From assembly GCA_002029975.1 (NCBI GenBank), contig LQBE01000015.1, forward strand, positions 58,392 through 122,391: 64,000 nucleotides of DNA. The letters run 5' to 3'. The stretch is from a delta proteobacterium ML8_F1. GTDB taxonomy: Bacteria > Bacillota > Clostridia > Peptostreptococcales > Acidaminobacteraceae. This document shows, piece after piece, positions 15,608-25,679 of this stretch. The notes under the pieces were generated by a model that worked only from the letters and a program-made list of their open reading frames with translations, searched no databases and was not told the DNA's origin. Position numbers and translations under genes: made by a program. The first letter of the stretch is position 1. Each line of letters starts with the position of its first letter.

Positions 15608-17125
15608 GTGGACAACCATATTTACTTTTTTGACACCACCTTGAGAGACGGAGAGCAATCTCCAGGCAACACAATGAATTTGAAGGAAAAGTTATTGTTG
15701 GCTAAACAACTCGAGAAGCTGGGTGTCGACGTTATCGAAGCCGGTTTCCCGGCGGCGTCCCCGGGGGATTTTGAAGCCGTCGAGGCCATTGCGGGAGTCA
15801 TAGAAAACGCTGTAGTGGCGGGGCTTTCAAGAGCCCTGGAATCGGATATCCAGAGGACCTTTGATGCCATCAAGGATGCAAAGCATCCCAGAATCCATAC
15901 GTTTATAGCGACATCGCCCCTGCACATGGAATACAAGCTGAAAATGACCCCCGAGGAAGTCTATCAAAAGGCCGTGGATACGGTGAAATTTGCCAAATCC
16001 CTTACCGGGGATGTGGAATTTTCAGCAGAGGACGCTTCAAGATCGGAACTGCCTTTTTTGGCAAAGGTCATCGAAGGCGTCATCGAAGCGGGTGCAACAG
16101 TGGTCAATATCCCGGATACCGTGGGATACACCACCCCGGAGGAGTACGCACACATCATCACCTACTTGAAGGAAAATGTCAAAAACATCGACTCTGTCAT
16201 TATCAGCGTTCACTGCCATAATGATCTGGGTCTTGCGGTGTCCAACAGCATCTCCGCCTTTAAGGCTGGCGCCCGCCAGGTGGAGTGCACAATCAACGGC
16301 ATCGGAGAACGGGCCGGCAACGCCGCTTTGGAAGAAATTGTAATGGCACTTGAAACCCGGAAGGACTTCTATGGATTCGAAACCGGAATCAACACCAGGG
16401 AGATTGCCAAGACTTCGCAGCTTCTGACCTCGATTACGGGGGTGCCGGTGCAGCCCAACAAGGCGATTGTGGGTTCAAACGCTTTTGCCCACGAGTCTGG
16501 AATCCATCAGCACGGTGTCCTGGCCCACAAATCCACCTACGAAATCATGTCGCCGGAATCCATCGGCGTCAAGTCCAACAAGCTGGTTCTGGGAAAGCAC
16601 TCCGGACGGCACAGTTTTGTCAAACGTCTGGAGGAGCTGGGATACACGCTGGAACCCGACAAGCTCAAGGATGCTTTTGAAAAATTCAAGGATCTGGCTG
16701 ACAAGAAAAAAAATATCTATGACCGGGACCTCATTGCCATTGCCATGGAGGAATCAGTCAGAATCCCCCAGATTTATCAGTTGAAATCCTTTACGATCAA
16801 CACCGGAACAGGTTTGACCTCCACTGCCACCGTCACCCTGGAATCCAAGGGGGACACCATAGAAGAGGTGGCCATTGGAGACGGTCCGGTGGATGCGGCC
16901 TACAATGCCATCAAGAAAATCGTAGGAATCGAGGGGGTTCTCAAGGAGTACAAGCTCGATGCCCTCACCGAGGGGATGGATGCCCAGGGCGAAGCCATGG
17001 TCACGGTCATTTTTGAAGACCGGAAGTACAAGGGACACGGTTTGAGTACGGATGTCCTGGAATCCAGCATCCTGGCTTACATTGAAGCCATGAACAGGAT
17101 TCTGGACCGCAGCAAGGAGAATTGA
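15608..17125 (+). CDS. leuA: 2-isopropylmalate synthase
   Basis: Condenses acetyl-CoA with 2-oxoisovalerate, the first committed leucine step. The 505-residue protein has the signature [13 protein letters not shown] at the N-terminus, metal ligands in [12 protein letters not shown], and [16 protein letters not shown]-terminal LeuA dimer or allosteric domain (about residues 385-500) implies leucine feedback. It starts at GTG 15608 with AAGGAGG upstream. It is first in the leuA-cimA-leuC-leuD-leuB-ilvD cluster, behind a leader with an intrinsic terminator. Confidence 0.96.
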   Translation: MDNHIYFFDTTLRDGEQSPGNTMNLKEKLLLAKQLEKLGVDVIEAGFPAASPGDFEAVEAIAGVIENAVVAGLSRALESDIQRTFDAIKDAKHPRIHTFIATSPLHMEYKLKMTPEEVYQKAVDTVKFAKSLTGDVEFSAEDASRSELPFLAKVIEGVIEAGATVVNIPDTVGYTTPEEYAHIITYLKENVKNIDSVIISVHCHNDLGLAVSNSISAFKAGARQVECTINGIGERAGNAALEEIVMALETRKDFYGFETGINTREIAKTSQLLTSITGVPVQPNKAIVGSNAFAHESGIHQHGVLAHKSTYEIMSPESIGVKSNKLVLGKHSGRHSFVKRLEELGYTLEPDKLKDAFEKFKDLADKKKNIYDRDLIAIAMEESVRIPQIYQLKSFTINTGTGLTSTATVTLESKGDTIEEVAIGDGPVDAAYNAIKKIVGIEGVLKEYKLDALTEGMDAQGEAMVTVIFEDRKYKGHGLSTDVLESSILAYIEAMNRILDRSKEN

Positions 17126-17182
17126 TTCAAAGAAATCGATTAGGAATGGGCGCCGAAAAAATATGAAGCGGGAGCTTATTCT

Positions 17183-18742
17183 ATGAAAATCAAAATATTC
17201 GACTCCACCCTCAGGGATGGAGCCCAGGGAGAGGGCATCTCCTTTTCGGTAACGGATAAACTGAAGATTGTGAAGGTCCTTGACGACCTCGGGATTCACT
17301 ATATTGAATCAGGCAACCCGGGGTCCAATGAAAAGGACCGGATTTTTTTCAAGGAAGTCAAAAAAATGACTCTCAAGCAGGCCAGACTTGTAGCCTTTGG
17401 AAGCACCCGGCGCAAGGGAATTGAGGCTTGCGAGGACGATAATGTCCTGGCGTTACTGGAAGCGCAGACAGAAGTGGTCTGCATTTTCGGCAAGTCCTGG
17501 GATCTGCATGTGGAGGAAATTCTCAAGACCAGCCTGGAGGAAAACCTTAGAATGATTGAAGACACTGTGGCCTTTTTCAAGGAAAAGGGCAGGGAAGTCG
17601 TCTTCGATGCGGAGCATTTTTTCGACGGCTACAAAGCCAACCCCGGATATGCCATAAAAACCCTTGAAAGCGCCCGGGAGGCGGGAGCGGATGTTCTGGT
17701 GCTCTGCGACACCAACGGAGGGACCTATCCCACTGAAATCCAGGAGATAGTTCTGGCTGTGGGGAAAATCGCCGGAACGACCCTGGGCATCCATGTCCAC
17801 GATGACATGGGCCTTGCCGTGGCCAATTCACTTCTTGCGGTGGAAGCCGGAGCAACCCATGTGCAGGGAACCCTCACCGGTTTTGGCGAGCGGTGCGGCA
17901 ATGCCAATCTATCAGCCATTATACCGAATCTTCAGTTGAAACGGGGCTTTGAAGTACTCACTGAGGCACAGCTTGAAAATCTTGCCCGAAGTGCCCGGGA
18001 AGTCAACAATATCGCCAATATTCCCCTGTCCAACCAGCTTCCCTATGTGGGAAGGTCCGCCTTCTCCCACAAGGGGGGGATGCATATCGACGGGGTGGCG
18101 AAGGTTGCCCGGAGCTTCGAGCATGTTGACCCCGATGCGGTGGGTAACCGGCGCCGCTATCTTATGAGTGAAATGTCTGGGAAGACCTCGGTTTTTTCGG
18201 TCATCCAGAGAGTGGATCCCCGGGTCAGGCGGGATTCTGAAACCGCCTCCAGGGTTCTTGACAAATTGAAGGAACTTGAATATGAGGGCTATCAGTTCGA
18301 GGGTGCAGAGAGCTCCTTTGAACTCATTGTCAGGAAACTTCTGGGAGTTTACAAACCGGCCTTTGAAATTGCGTATTTCAAAACCATTGACGAAACAGCG
18401 GCATCGGACCTCAGTGCCTCGAGCATCATCAAGATCAGGGTCAAGGGCAGTGAAGAAATAACCGCCGCCCAGGGAAATGGTCCGGTGAATGCCATGGATC
18501 TGGCTTTGAGAAAGGCCCTTTTGAAGTTTTATCCCTGCCTTGACAAAATGAAACTCAAGGACTACAAGGTCAGGGTGCTGGATGGGGACAATACGACCGC
18601 GGCCAAGGTCAGGGTACTGATTGAATCCACCAACGGAAAAGAGACCTGGGGCACGGTGGGGGTCTCCACCAATATTATGGAAGCCAGCCTGAAGGCTCTT
18701 GTGGACTCCATAGAATACAATCTACTGAAGGAGATGGGATAA
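17183..18742 (+). CDS. cimA: (R)-citramalate synthase
   Basis: Condenses pyruvate and acetyl-CoA to citramalate, opening the threonine-independent route to 2-oxobutyrate and isoleucine. The 519-residue protein is a LeuA relative with [17 protein letters not shown], where AQGEG replaces the EQSPG of LeuA; this together with [13 protein letters not shown] fits citramalate synthase. Other landmarks are [13 protein letters not shown] and [12 protein letters not shown], and a C-terminal LeuA dimer domain. It starts at ATG 17183 after a 57-base gap and ends overlapping the leuC start. No threonine dehydratase is visible in the window, consistent with this route supplying isoleucine. Confidence 0.92.
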   Translation: MKIKIFDSTLRDGAQGEGISFSVTDKLKIVKVLDDLGIHYIESGNPGSNEKDRIFFKEVKKMTLKQARLVAFGSTRRKGIEACEDDNVLALLEAQTEVVCIFGKSWDLHVEEILKTSLEENLRMIEDTVAFFKEKGREVVFDAEHFFDGYKANPGYAIKTLESAREAGADVLVLCDTNGGTYPTEIQEIVLAVGKIAGTTLGIHVHDDMGLAVANSLLAVEAGATHVQGTLTGFGERCGNANLSAIIPNLQLKRGFEVLTEAQLENLARSAREVNNIANIPLSNQLPYVGRSAFSHKGGMHIDGVAKVARSFEHVDPDAVGNRRRYLMSEMSGKTSVFSVIQRVDPRVRRDSETASRVLDKLKELEYEGYQFEGAESSFELIVRKLLGVYKPAFEIAYFKTIDETAASDLSASSIIKIRVKGSEEITAAQGNGPVNAMDLALRKALLKFYPCLDKMKLKDYKVRVLDGDNTTAAKVRVLIESTNGKETWGTVGVSTNIMEASLKALVDSIEYNLLKEMG

Positions 18743-20019
18743 TGGGAATGACAATGACACAGAAAATCCTCGCGGCCCATGCCGGCCTGGACAAGGTAGA
18801 GGCGGGGCAGCTCATCTGGGCGGATCTTGATATGGTTCTCGGCAATGATATCACCGCTCCGGTGGCCATCGAGGTGTATGAAAAATCACAGCACAAGAGG
18901 GTGTTCAACCGGGATAAAATTGCTCTGGTTCCAGACCATTTCACCCCAAACAAGGATATCAAGGCGGCGGAGAACTGTCTCAAACTCAGGAATTTCGCCA
19001 AAGAGCAGGACATCACCCATTATTTTGAAATCGGAGAGATGGGAATTGAGCATGCCCTGCTGCCGGAAAAGGGACTGGTGGTTTCGGGTGACGTGGTCAT
19101 TGGAGCGGATTCCCATACCTGCACCTACGGCGCCCTGGGGGCCTTTTCCACGGGAATCGGTTCGACGGATATGGCCGCGGGCATGGCTACAGGGAAATGC
19201 TGGTTCAGAGTGCCTTCAGCCCTTCGGTTCAATCTGACAGGACAACTCAGGGAGTTTGTCAGCGGCAAGGACGTAATCCTGCACATTATCAAAATGATTG
19301 GTGTGGAGGGAGCAAGGTATCAGTCTATGGAATTCACCGGCGAAGGGATCAAAAGCCTCTCCATGGACCACCGCTTCACCATTGCTAACATGGCCATAGA
19401 AGCCGGGGCGAAGAACGGTATCTTCCCTGTGGACCAGCTGACCAAGAGCTATATCAGAAATCACAGCAGCAGGGAATTCGAGGTTTATGAAGCAGACGAC
19501 GATGCGGTTTATGAAAAAGTCTATGACATCGACCTCGACGAAATCGAGCCCACCATTGCCTTCCCCCATCTGCCGGACAAGGGCAGGGTATTCGGAGAGT
19601 TCGGGGATATTCCCATTGACCAGGTAGTCATTGGAAGCTGCACCAACGGCAGGCTTGGCGATTTGAGAGAAGCCGCCCGGATACTCAAGGGCAAGAAAAT
19701 CGCCAAAGGCATGCGCCTGATTGTCTTCCCGGCGACTCAGAAAATCTATCTGGATGCCATGAAGGAGGGCCTTCTGGAAATTTTCATCGAAGCAGGAGCC
19801 GTCGTGTCTACCCCCACCTGCGGGCCCTGTCTCGGAGGGCACATGGGGATACTCGCCAAGGGTGAGCGGGCCTTGGCCACCACCAACCGCAATTTTGTGG
19901 GACGCATGGGGCATCCTGAGTCAGAGGTCTATCTGGCAAGTCCGGCTGTTGCCGCTGCAACGGCCCTTGCCGGAGTGATAGCGGATCCAAGAAAAGTCAA
20001 GGGAGGAAATTATGAATAA
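18742..20019 (+). CDS. leuC: 3-isopropylmalate / citramalate dehydratase, large subunit
   Basis: Iron-sulfur hydro-lyase subunit that isomerises 2-isopropylmalate, and by context probably also citramalate. The 425-residue protein is of the short archaeal/clostridial LeuC type. It shows [20 protein letters not shown] and the cluster cysteines in IGSCTNGR and [13 protein letters not shown]. The ATG at 18742 overlaps the cimA stop by one base, and its own end overlaps the leuD start, indicating tight translational coupling. It needs LeuD for activity and is oxygen sensitive, suiting an anaerobe. Confidence 0.95.
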   Translation: MGMTMTQKILAAHAGLDKVEAGQLIWADLDMVLGNDITAPVAIEVYEKSQHKRVFNRDKIALVPDHFTPNKDIKAAENCLKLRNFAKEQDITHYFEIGEMGIEHALLPEKGLVVSGDVVIGADSHTCTYGALGAFSTGIGSTDMAAGMATGKCWFRVPSALRFNLTGQLREFVSGKDVILHIIKMIGVEGARYQSMEFTGEGIKSLSMDHRFTIANMAIEAGAKNGIFPVDQLTKSYIRNHSSREFEVYEADDDAVYEKVYDIDLDEIEPTIAFPHLPDKGRVFGEFGDIPIDQVVIGSCTNGRLGDLREAARILKGKKIAKGMRLIVFPATQKIYLDAMKEGLLEIFIEAGAVVSTPTCGPCLGGHMGILAKGERALATTNRNFVGRMGHPESEVYLASPAVAAATALAGVIADPRKVKGGNYE

Positions 20020-20509
20020 ACCAGGACGTGTCTTCAAATACGGGGACAATGTAGATACAGATGTCATCATCCCCGCCCGATATCTCAACACCACCGACTA
20101 CAAGGAGCTGGCCTCCCACTGCATGGAGGACCTCGACAAGGACTTTGCCAAAGCGGTGAAAACCGGAGATATCATTGTCGCCGGCAGCAACTTCGGTTCG
20201 GGATCTTCAAGGGAACACGCCCCTATTGCAATCAAGGAGTCCGGGGTATCCGTGGTAATCGCCCGGAGTTTTGCCCGGATTTTCTACCGCAATGCCATCA
20301 ATATCGGATTGCCCATTCTGGAATGCCCTGAAGCCTCTGAGCGGATTGCAGCGGAGGACCTGATTACCGTGGATTTGAAAGAGGGGACCATCACCAACAC
20401 CACCAAGGGAGAGGTTTACAAAACCCAGCCCTTTCCTCCCTTTATGCAGGCGCTGATTGAAGAGGGTGGCCTGATGGCCTATATCAAAGCCACAGGAGGG
20501 AAAATATAA
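20012..20509 (+). CDS. leuD: 3-isopropylmalate / citramalate dehydratase, small subunit
   Basis: Swivelling-domain partner of LeuC. The 165-residue protein begins with [18 protein letters not shown] and has the substrate-binding motif [14 protein letters not shown] near residue 60, as in the aconitase family. It starts at ATG 20012 behind GGGAGG, overlapping the end of leuC. Together the two subunits catalyse the second step of leucine synthesis and the equivalent step after CimA. Confidence 0.96.
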   Translation: MNKPGRVFKYGDNVDTDVIIPARYLNTTDYKELASHCMEDLDKDFAKAVKTGDIIVAGSNFGSGSSREHAPIAIKESGVSVVIARSFARIFYRNAINIGLPILECPEASERIAAEDLITVDLKEGTITNTTKGEVYKTQPFPPFMQALIEEGGLMAYIKATGGKI

Positions 20510-21579
20510 TGAAATACAATATTGCAGTCATAGAAGGGGACGGCATCGGTCCCGAGGTAGCCGCCGCCGGAGTCAGGGTTCTTGAAGCAGTGGGGGCGAG
20601 ATTCACCCATCAGTTTGTTTTCACTCCAGTGCTTGCCGGAGGAAAGGCCATTGATGAAACCGGTGTCCCCCTTCCGGCTTCCACCCTTGAAGTCTGCCGG
20701 AATTCCGATGCCGTGCTGCTTGGGGCAGTGGGGGGGCCCAAGTGGGACCAGCTGCCCGGGCATCTGAGACCGGAGAGAGGGCTGCTTGAAATCCGCCAGG
20801 GTCTCGGACTCTTCGGAAACATCCGTCCCGCCAAGGTTTTCAGTGCCCTGAGGAATGCCAGCCCCTTGAAGCCTGAAGTCATGGGAGATTCCCTCGATCT
20901 TGTCGTCATCCGCGAACTCACCGGAGGAATATATTTTGGGGACAGAGGCCGGGATGAAGGGGGGGCCTATGATACCATGCGCTACTCTGAACCGGAAATC
21001 AAAAGAATTGCCAGACTGGCCTTTGAAGTGGCTTCAAAGCGGGGCAAGAAGCTGACCAATGTGGATAAAATGAATGTCCTTGAAAGCTCCAGATTATGGC
21101 GGGAAACGGTGCTGGCGGTGGCCAGGGATTATCCGCAGGTCGTCCTCGAGCACCAGCTTGTTGACAACGCCGCCATGCAGCTGATCAGGGATCCCCACCA
21201 GTTTGATGTCATTGTCACCGGCAACCTTTTCGGGGATATTCTCTCCGATGAAGCCAGCATGCTTACCGGGAGTATCGGAATGCTGCCCTCGGCAAGCCTG
21301 GGAGAGGGCACCCTGGGTCTTTACGAGCCCATCCACGGCAGTGCCCCGGATATTGCCGGGCAGCACAAGGCCAATCCCCTGGGTACGATTCTTTCCACGG
21401 CGCTGATGCTCCGATATTCCTTCGGACTTGAAGAAGAGGCCCTGGCGGTTGAGAGGGCTGTTGAAAGCACCCTGGATGCCGGACTCCGCACGCCGGACCT
21501 CAAAGGCGGGGGCACAGTGGTTTCAACGGAGGAAATGACCCAGGCTGTCATTGACCAGTTGAACAGAGGAGGCAAGTGA
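20509..21579 (+). CDS. leuB: 3-isopropylmalate dehydrogenase
   Basis: NAD-dependent oxidative decarboxylation of 3-isopropylmalate; in organisms with CimA the same enzyme often oxidises methylmalate. The 356-residue protein has [14 protein letters not shown] at the start, [22 protein letters not shown], the tyrosine-containing [12 protein letters not shown], and [17 protein letters not shown]. It starts at ATG 20509, overlapping the leuD stop by one base, and ends just before ilvD. All expected catalytic motifs are present. Confidence 0.97.
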   Translation: MKYNIAVIEGDGIGPEVAAAGVRVLEAVGARFTHQFVFTPVLAGGKAIDETGVPLPASTLEVCRNSDAVLLGAVGGPKWDQLPGHLRPERGLLEIRQGLGLFGNIRPAKVFSALRNASPLKPEVMGDSLDLVVIRELTGGIYFGDRGRDEGGAYDTMRYSEPEIKRIARLAFEVASKRGKKLTNVDKMNVLESSRLWRETVLAVARDYPQVVLEHQLVDNAAMQLIRDPHQFDVIVTGNLFGDILSDEASMLTGSIGMLPSASLGEGTLGLYEPIHGSAPDIAGQHKANPLGTILSTALMLRYSFGLEEEALAVERAVESTLDAGLRTPDLKGGGTVVSTEEMTQAVIDQLNRGGK

Positions 21580-21580
21580 T

Positions 21581-23257
21581 TTGAAAAAATTGAGGAGTCA
21601 TGAAGTGACCAAGGGGGTTGCCAGGGCGGGTCATCGGTCCTTGCTTTATGCCATGGGCTACTTGCCCGAGGATTTTGACAAACCCCTCATAGCTGTTGTC
21701 AATGCCCAGAACGAAATTATTCCAGGTCATTTTCATCTGGATGACATAGCCAAACAGGTGAAGCTGGGCATCAGCGCCGCCGGTGGCGTGCCTTTGGAGT
21801 TTCCGGCTATTGGAATCTGTGACGGCATCGCCATGAACCACAGCGGCATGAAATACCCCCTGGCTTCGCGGGAGCTGATTGCGGATTCCATTGAAGCGGT
21901 AATGATGGGACATAAATTTGACGGGATGGTCCTTGTGGGCAACTGTGACAAGATTGTTCCCGGCATGCTCATGGGTGCAGCCCGTTTGAACCTTCCGGCG
22001 GTCTATATCGGAGGGGGTCCCATGCTGCCGGGAGAAAACAATGGCATGGCTATTGATCTGATCAGTGGCGCCTATGAAGGAGTCGGACAGCTCCAGGCGG
22101 GGAAAATCACTGAGGAGGAGCTTTTTGAAATTGAGCAGAACAGCTGCCCTACCTGCGGCAGCTGCTCAGGACTGTTTACAGCCAATACAATGAATTCTCT
22201 GGCGGAGGCTCTGGGGCTGACCCTTCCCGGCAACGGCACCATACCGGCCCCCTATGGCAAACGCAAGCAGCTTGCCAAGCGAGCCGGCATGGCCATTGTG
22301 GACCTGGTGGAAAAAAACATCACCGCCAGGGACATTATGACCCGTGAAGCTTTTTTGAATGCCGTCACACTGGATATGGCCATAGGCGGGTCCACCAATA
22401 CGGCACTGCATTTGCTGGCCATCGCCGACGAGGCGAGGGTGCCCCTGAGTCTTGATGACTTTGACCTCATCAGCAAAAAAGTCCCCAATCTGACAAAAAT
22501 AAGCCCTTCCGGTGTGAACAGCATGCATGATCTTGATCAGGCCGGAGGCATTTCAGCAGTTTTGAAGGAACTGCTGGACCATGGATTCCTGTACCCCGAC
22601 ACCCTGACAATTACTGGCAGAACCCTTGGCGAAACCGTAGCCAATGCGAGAATCAAAAATCCAAAGGTCATCCGCAGCGTGAAGGACCCCTACTCCCTCG
22701 AGGGAGGAATTGCCGTGCTCAAAGGGAATCTGGCCCCCCTGGGGTCCGTGGTCAAGCAGGCGGCGGTCTCTGCTGAAATGATGGTTCACGAAGGGCCGGC
22801 AAGGGTTTTTGATTCTGAAGAAGCCGCCTATGAGGCCATTGTCAACAACAGAATCAAGGCCGGGGACGTGGTGGTCATTCGTTACGAGGGACCCAAGGGC
22901 GGCCCGGGGATGAGAGAGATGCTCAATCCAACGGCGGCTATCAGCGGCATGGGACTTGAAAAATCCGTCGCCCTTATTACCGATGGGCGGTTCAGCGGGG
23001 GAACAAGAGGCCCCTGCATCGGTCATATCTCCCCTGAAGCCATGATGGGGGGGCCCATTGCCCTGATTGAAGAGGGGGATTTGATTGCCATCGACATTCC
23101 CAACCGGGGACTGAACCTTGGCATTTCTGATGAAGTCATGAAGGCACGACAAGAAAAATGGGTTCAGCCGCCTTCAAAGGCTGAGCCGGGAACCTATCTC
23201 TCCCGCTATGCCAAGCTGGTAACCAGTGCCAATACGGGAGGCATATTTGAAAAATAG
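21581..23257 (+). CDS. ilvD: Dihydroxyacid dehydratase
   Basis: Iron-sulfur dehydratase that produces 2-oxoisovalerate and 2-oxo-3-methylvalerate, shared by Val, Leu and Ile synthesis. The 558-residue protein has [18 protein letters not shown], the cluster-binding [19 protein letters not shown], and the C-terminal [11 protein letters not shown] and GHISPEA. It starts at TTG 21581 after AGAGGAGG, two bases past the leuB stop. It is last in the operon and is followed by a strong terminator. Confidence 0.97.
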   Translation: MKKLRSHEVTKGVARAGHRSLLYAMGYLPEDFDKPLIAVVNAQNEIIPGHFHLDDIAKQVKLGISAAGGVPLEFPAIGICDGIAMNHSGMKYPLASRELIADSIEAVMMGHKFDGMVLVGNCDKIVPGMLMGAARLNLPAVYIGGGPMLPGENNGMAIDLISGAYEGVGQLQAGKITEEELFEIEQNSCPTCGSCSGLFTANTMNSLAEALGLTLPGNGTIPAPYGKRKQLAKRAGMAIVDLVEKNITARDIMTREAFLNAVTLDMAIGGSTNTALHLLAIADEARVPLSLDDFDLISKKVPNLTKISPSGVNSMHDLDQAGGISAVLKELLDHGFLYPDTLTITGRTLGETVANARIKNPKVIRSVKDPYSLEGGIAVLKGNLAPLGSVVKQAAVSAEMMVHEGPARVFDSEEAAYEAIVNNRIKAGDVVVIRYEGPKGGPGMREMLNPTAAISGMGLEKSVALITDGRFSGGTRGPCIGHISPEAMMGGPIALIEEGDLIAIDIPNRGLNLGISDEVMKARQEKWVQPPSKAEPGTYLSRYAKLVTSANTGGIFEK

Positions 23258-23271
23258 CCGAAAAAGCCACT

Positions 23272-23310
23272 AAAAAGCGCCCCTCTTTTCCCTTGAGAGG
23301 GGCGCTTTTT
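23272..23310 (+). terminator. Terminator of the leu-ilvD operon
   Basis: A perfect 14-bp stem at 23272-23285/23297-23310 beginning with five A and ending in five T. It is able to act on either strand. Confidence 0.93.
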
Positions 23311-23381
23311 CAAAAAAAACTCGCGGGAACCAAAAAAGAGGTATAATGAAAAAAATCAACGAATTGTCCGGAGGGAGAAAA

Positions 23382-25232
23382 GTGGAGAATATCAGGAGAA
23401 GTGTCAGAGAACTTGAAAAAATTCTCGAGCTTACCAAGCTCATCAATTCCACCAATGACATTCAAACCATACTGAATTCCATTATGGATGTGACTCTGAG
23501 TCTGATGCCCCGGGCGGATATCGGAGTGATTTTCCTGTACAATGAAAAGACCGGCCTGCTTGACCTCACCACCTCCATAGGATTCGGCAGCATCGATATG
23601 AGTTTGAGACCGGGGGAATCCATCACCGGGATTGCCTTTGAAAAAAAGAAAACCCTGCATCTCACCAGCAAGGAGGAGATGATGGCCGCCATGGGGACCA
23701 TGGACACGGACAAATACGGCAGACTCGAGACCACGATTCCCCGGGGCATGGAGACCATTCAAAGCAGTATCAGTGTTCCTCTGATGTTCCAGGAGGAGGC
23801 TATAGGGGTTTTTGTCATTGACAACTATCAGGGAAAGGCGCCTCTGAACAGGGACGACATCTATTTGGCCGAGTGGATTTCCCAGCATGCCACCACGGCG
23901 ATTGTGAATGCGAAGAACTACGAGAAGATTCTGGAGAATCAGAGGAATCTGACCATTTACTCTGAGATGGTTGAAGAGGAAAAAAACCGCTATGAATATT
24001 CCACCTTCCTCCACGGCAAGTTTACGGAAATGGTTCTCAACGGCTCAACCATCCAGGATGTGGTAAAAGAGGTGTCGGAGATACTCAGTGCGGGAATTTT
24101 TATCATGGACCCCCTGTTCAATATTTCCCACTTTTCCCTGAGGGTTTTCACGATTGAAGAGCTCAACAGCGAAAAGGCCTATTTCACCCCCCGGCTGGAG
24201 CGCAGTACCGAGGTGATCTACTACTGCACAAAGCCTTCGCTGTGGATTTATCTCAATCCAATCCGGGTCAACAAGGAGGTTCTGGGCTGGGTGGGGGTTA
24301 TCTCCAATTCCCCGAGATACAATGAGCTTGAAAAGGTGACCATCAACAACTGTTCCACCATTGTGGCCCTGGAGATGCTTAAAAGCAACGAAATCGCCAT
24401 CATGGAGCAGTCCCTGAAGGGGGATTTTCTAGACAATCTGCTTTTGGAGAAGTCTGAGGACTTTTTGAAAAAGTTTGCTACAAAGTTCAATTATGATTTC
24501 CGGAAAAACCACCAGATGACCGTTATCAGATATTCTGAGGATACCTTTGATTCCCCCAGGGGCAAAGACTTCAAGCTGCTCTATCAGGAAATCAACCAGC
24601 TGATGATGGAGAAGCTCGCCGGAAGCTTCACAATTCCAAAAAACAATTTTCTGATTACTATTTTTGAATCCAGGGAGACCTATGACCGGGACTATCTGAC
24701 CGATCTTATCTACCGGATTTTTGAAAAAAGCCGCTATACCCTGTCCCATCTGAAAATCGATTATTCCTGTCAAGTGATGGTCAGCGAAGTAATCCAGCGG
24801 CAGGAGGATTTTAAAAGCGTCTACGAAAACACCCTTCAAGTTTTCAGTATGGACCTGTGGCAGGACAAAAAGCAGAGCTACAATTTCTACGAAGACCTGG
24901 AAATCAAGAAATTCCTGATGAAAAACAAACTCGAAGACCTGGAAAGCTTTGTATTGAAAACCCTGGGCCCCCTTTTCGAGTATCCCAATGCCTCACGCAA
25001 AGATCTTTTTGAAACCCTGAAAACCTATTTGAAAACCGGCAAGGATTTTGCCCTGACCAAGACCCAGCTGCACATCCACCCCAATACCCTGACCTACAGA
25101 ATCAATCGTTTGAAGGATATTCTTGATATCGATTTCAAGGAATACCACGATGTCTTGAAGCTTCAGATTGCCCTGGAGATTCTTGAAATCACATCCGATT
25201 TCAAGGGGTTCGACCTCAACAAAATCGAGTAG
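23382..25232 (+). CDS. GAF-domain PucR-type transcriptional regulator
   Basis: Predicted cytoplasmic regulator. A GAF-like sensory domain occupies roughly residues 15-190 (MPRADIGVIFLYNEKTGLL, SVPLMFQEEAIGVFVIDNYQ). A middle region resembles the GGDEF-like fold of PucR/CdaR regulators, and the C-terminus (TQLHIHPNTLTYRINRLKD) is a PucR helix-turn-helix. I choose GTG 23382 because GGAGGG lies 6 bases upstream. The ATG at 23346 would add 12 residues but overlaps a TATAAT at 23342-23347 that looks like the -10 of this gene. It sits between the branched-chain and aromatic operons; its target and ligand are unknown. Confidence 0.85.
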   Translation: MENIRRSVRELEKILELTKLINSTNDIQTILNSIMDVTLSLMPRADIGVIFLYNEKTGLLDLTTSIGFGSIDMSLRPGESITGIAFEKKKTLHLTSKEEMMAAMGTMDTDKYGRLETTIPRGMETIQSSISVPLMFQEEAIGVFVIDNYQGKAPLNRDDIYLAEWISQHATTAIVNAKNYEKILENQRNLTIYSEMVEEEKNRYEYSTFLHGKFTEMVLNGSTIQDVVKEVSEILSAGIFIMDPLFNISHFSLRVFTIEELNSEKAYFTPRLERSTEVIYYCTKPSLWIYLNPIRVNKEVLGWVGVISNSPRYNELEKVTINNCSTIVALEMLKSNEIAIMEQSLKGDFLDNLLLEKSEDFLKKFATKFNYDFRKNHQMTVIRYSEDTFDSPRGKDFKLLYQEINQLMMEKLAGSFTIPKNNFLITIFESRETYDRDYLTDLIYRIFEKSRYTLSHLKIDYSCQVMVSEVIQRQEDFKSVYENTLQVFSMDLWQDKKQSYNFYEDLEIKKFLMKNKLEDLESFVLKTLGPLFEYPNASRKDLFETLKTYLKTGKDFALTKTQLHIHPNTLTYRINRLKDILDIDFKEYHDVLKLQIALEILEITSDFKGFDLNKIE

Positions 25233-25285
25233 TGTGACAAAAGATAACTTATTTTCAGAAATTTCGATAATTTAAGTCCTACAGA

Positions 25286-25314
25286 TTGACTTTTAAAAAG
25301 ACTGAGGATATAAT
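25286..25314 (+). promoter_or_regulatory. Promoter of the aromatic operon
   Basis: TTGACT (25286-25291), 17-base spacer, TATAAT (25309-25314). Transcription starting near 25321 would include the whole leader peptide gene and its terminator. Confidence 0.85.
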
Positions 25315-25359
25315 CAGGACAATCATTATCATTCTTGTCCCTTTCAGGAGGAAAAACTT

Positions 25360-25503
25360 GTGATTAATGCCAGCGCGGTTCAAAACAGCACCCTTGGATC
25401 CAGTTATTTTTATTACTTTTTTAGCTTGGGCTTTTACTATGGCGCAGGCAATTTCGCGTTGAAAAATTTCATCACAAGGCCTTTCTTAAGAGGGGGATTC
25501 TGA
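25360..25503 (+). CDS. Phe/Tyr-rich leader peptide of the aromatic operon
   Basis: A 47-codon reading frame starts at GTG 25360, eight bases after a perfect AGGAGG (25346-25351), and ends at TGA 25501. It encodes 8 Phe and 5 Tyr, clustered as SYFYYFFSLGFYY (residues 15-27), and no Trp. A strong terminator begins 37 bases after its stop, and the next large genes make chorismate, Tyr and Phe. This is the layout of ribosome-mediated attenuation: stalling at Phe/Tyr codons under starvation would favour readthrough. An ATG in another frame at 25367 lies too far from the ribosome site and gives no biased peptide. The antiterminator pairing is not obvious; a CCTTT at about 25482-25486 could pair with AAAGG of the terminator. 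Confidence 0.8.
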   Translation: MINASAVQNSTLGSSYFYYFFSLGFYYGAGNFALKNFITRPFLRGGF

Positions 25504-25540
25504 ATCTAACGTGCAATGTATGGGAATACTGTATGCTGAT

Positions 25541-25574
25541 AAAGGGTTTCTTCTTGAGAAGAAACCCTTTTTTA
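25541..25574 (+). terminator. Attenuator terminator before aroF
   Basis: A perfect 13-bp stem AAAGGGTTTCTTC/GAAGAAACCCTTT (25541-25553/25558-25570) with a TTGA loop and a run of T. It lies between the leader peptide and the structural genes, so it should gate the operon. Confidence 0.92.
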
Positions 25575-25601
25575 TTGGCATTTTACGACAGGAGGGTCAA
25601 A

Positions 25602-25679
25602 ATGGACGAATGGGACTATGGTGACAAAGCAAGAGGCATGACAAAAAAACTTAAAAAACATTGGAGGAAATCAAAATGA
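25602..25679 (+). CDS. Small basic ORF coupled to aroF
   Basis: A 25-codon frame from ATG 25602 has its own GGAGGG (25591-25596), and its TGA overlaps the aroF ATG (ATGA at 25676-25679). The product begins MDEWDYGDKARGM and is then strongly basic (KKLKKHWRKSK), with two Trp and one Tyr. It could be a translational-coupling device or second control peptide for aroF, or simply chance. The good ribosome site and exact overlap argue for translation; I recognise no family. Confidence 0.5.
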   Translation: MDEWDYGDKARGMTKKLKKHWRKSK

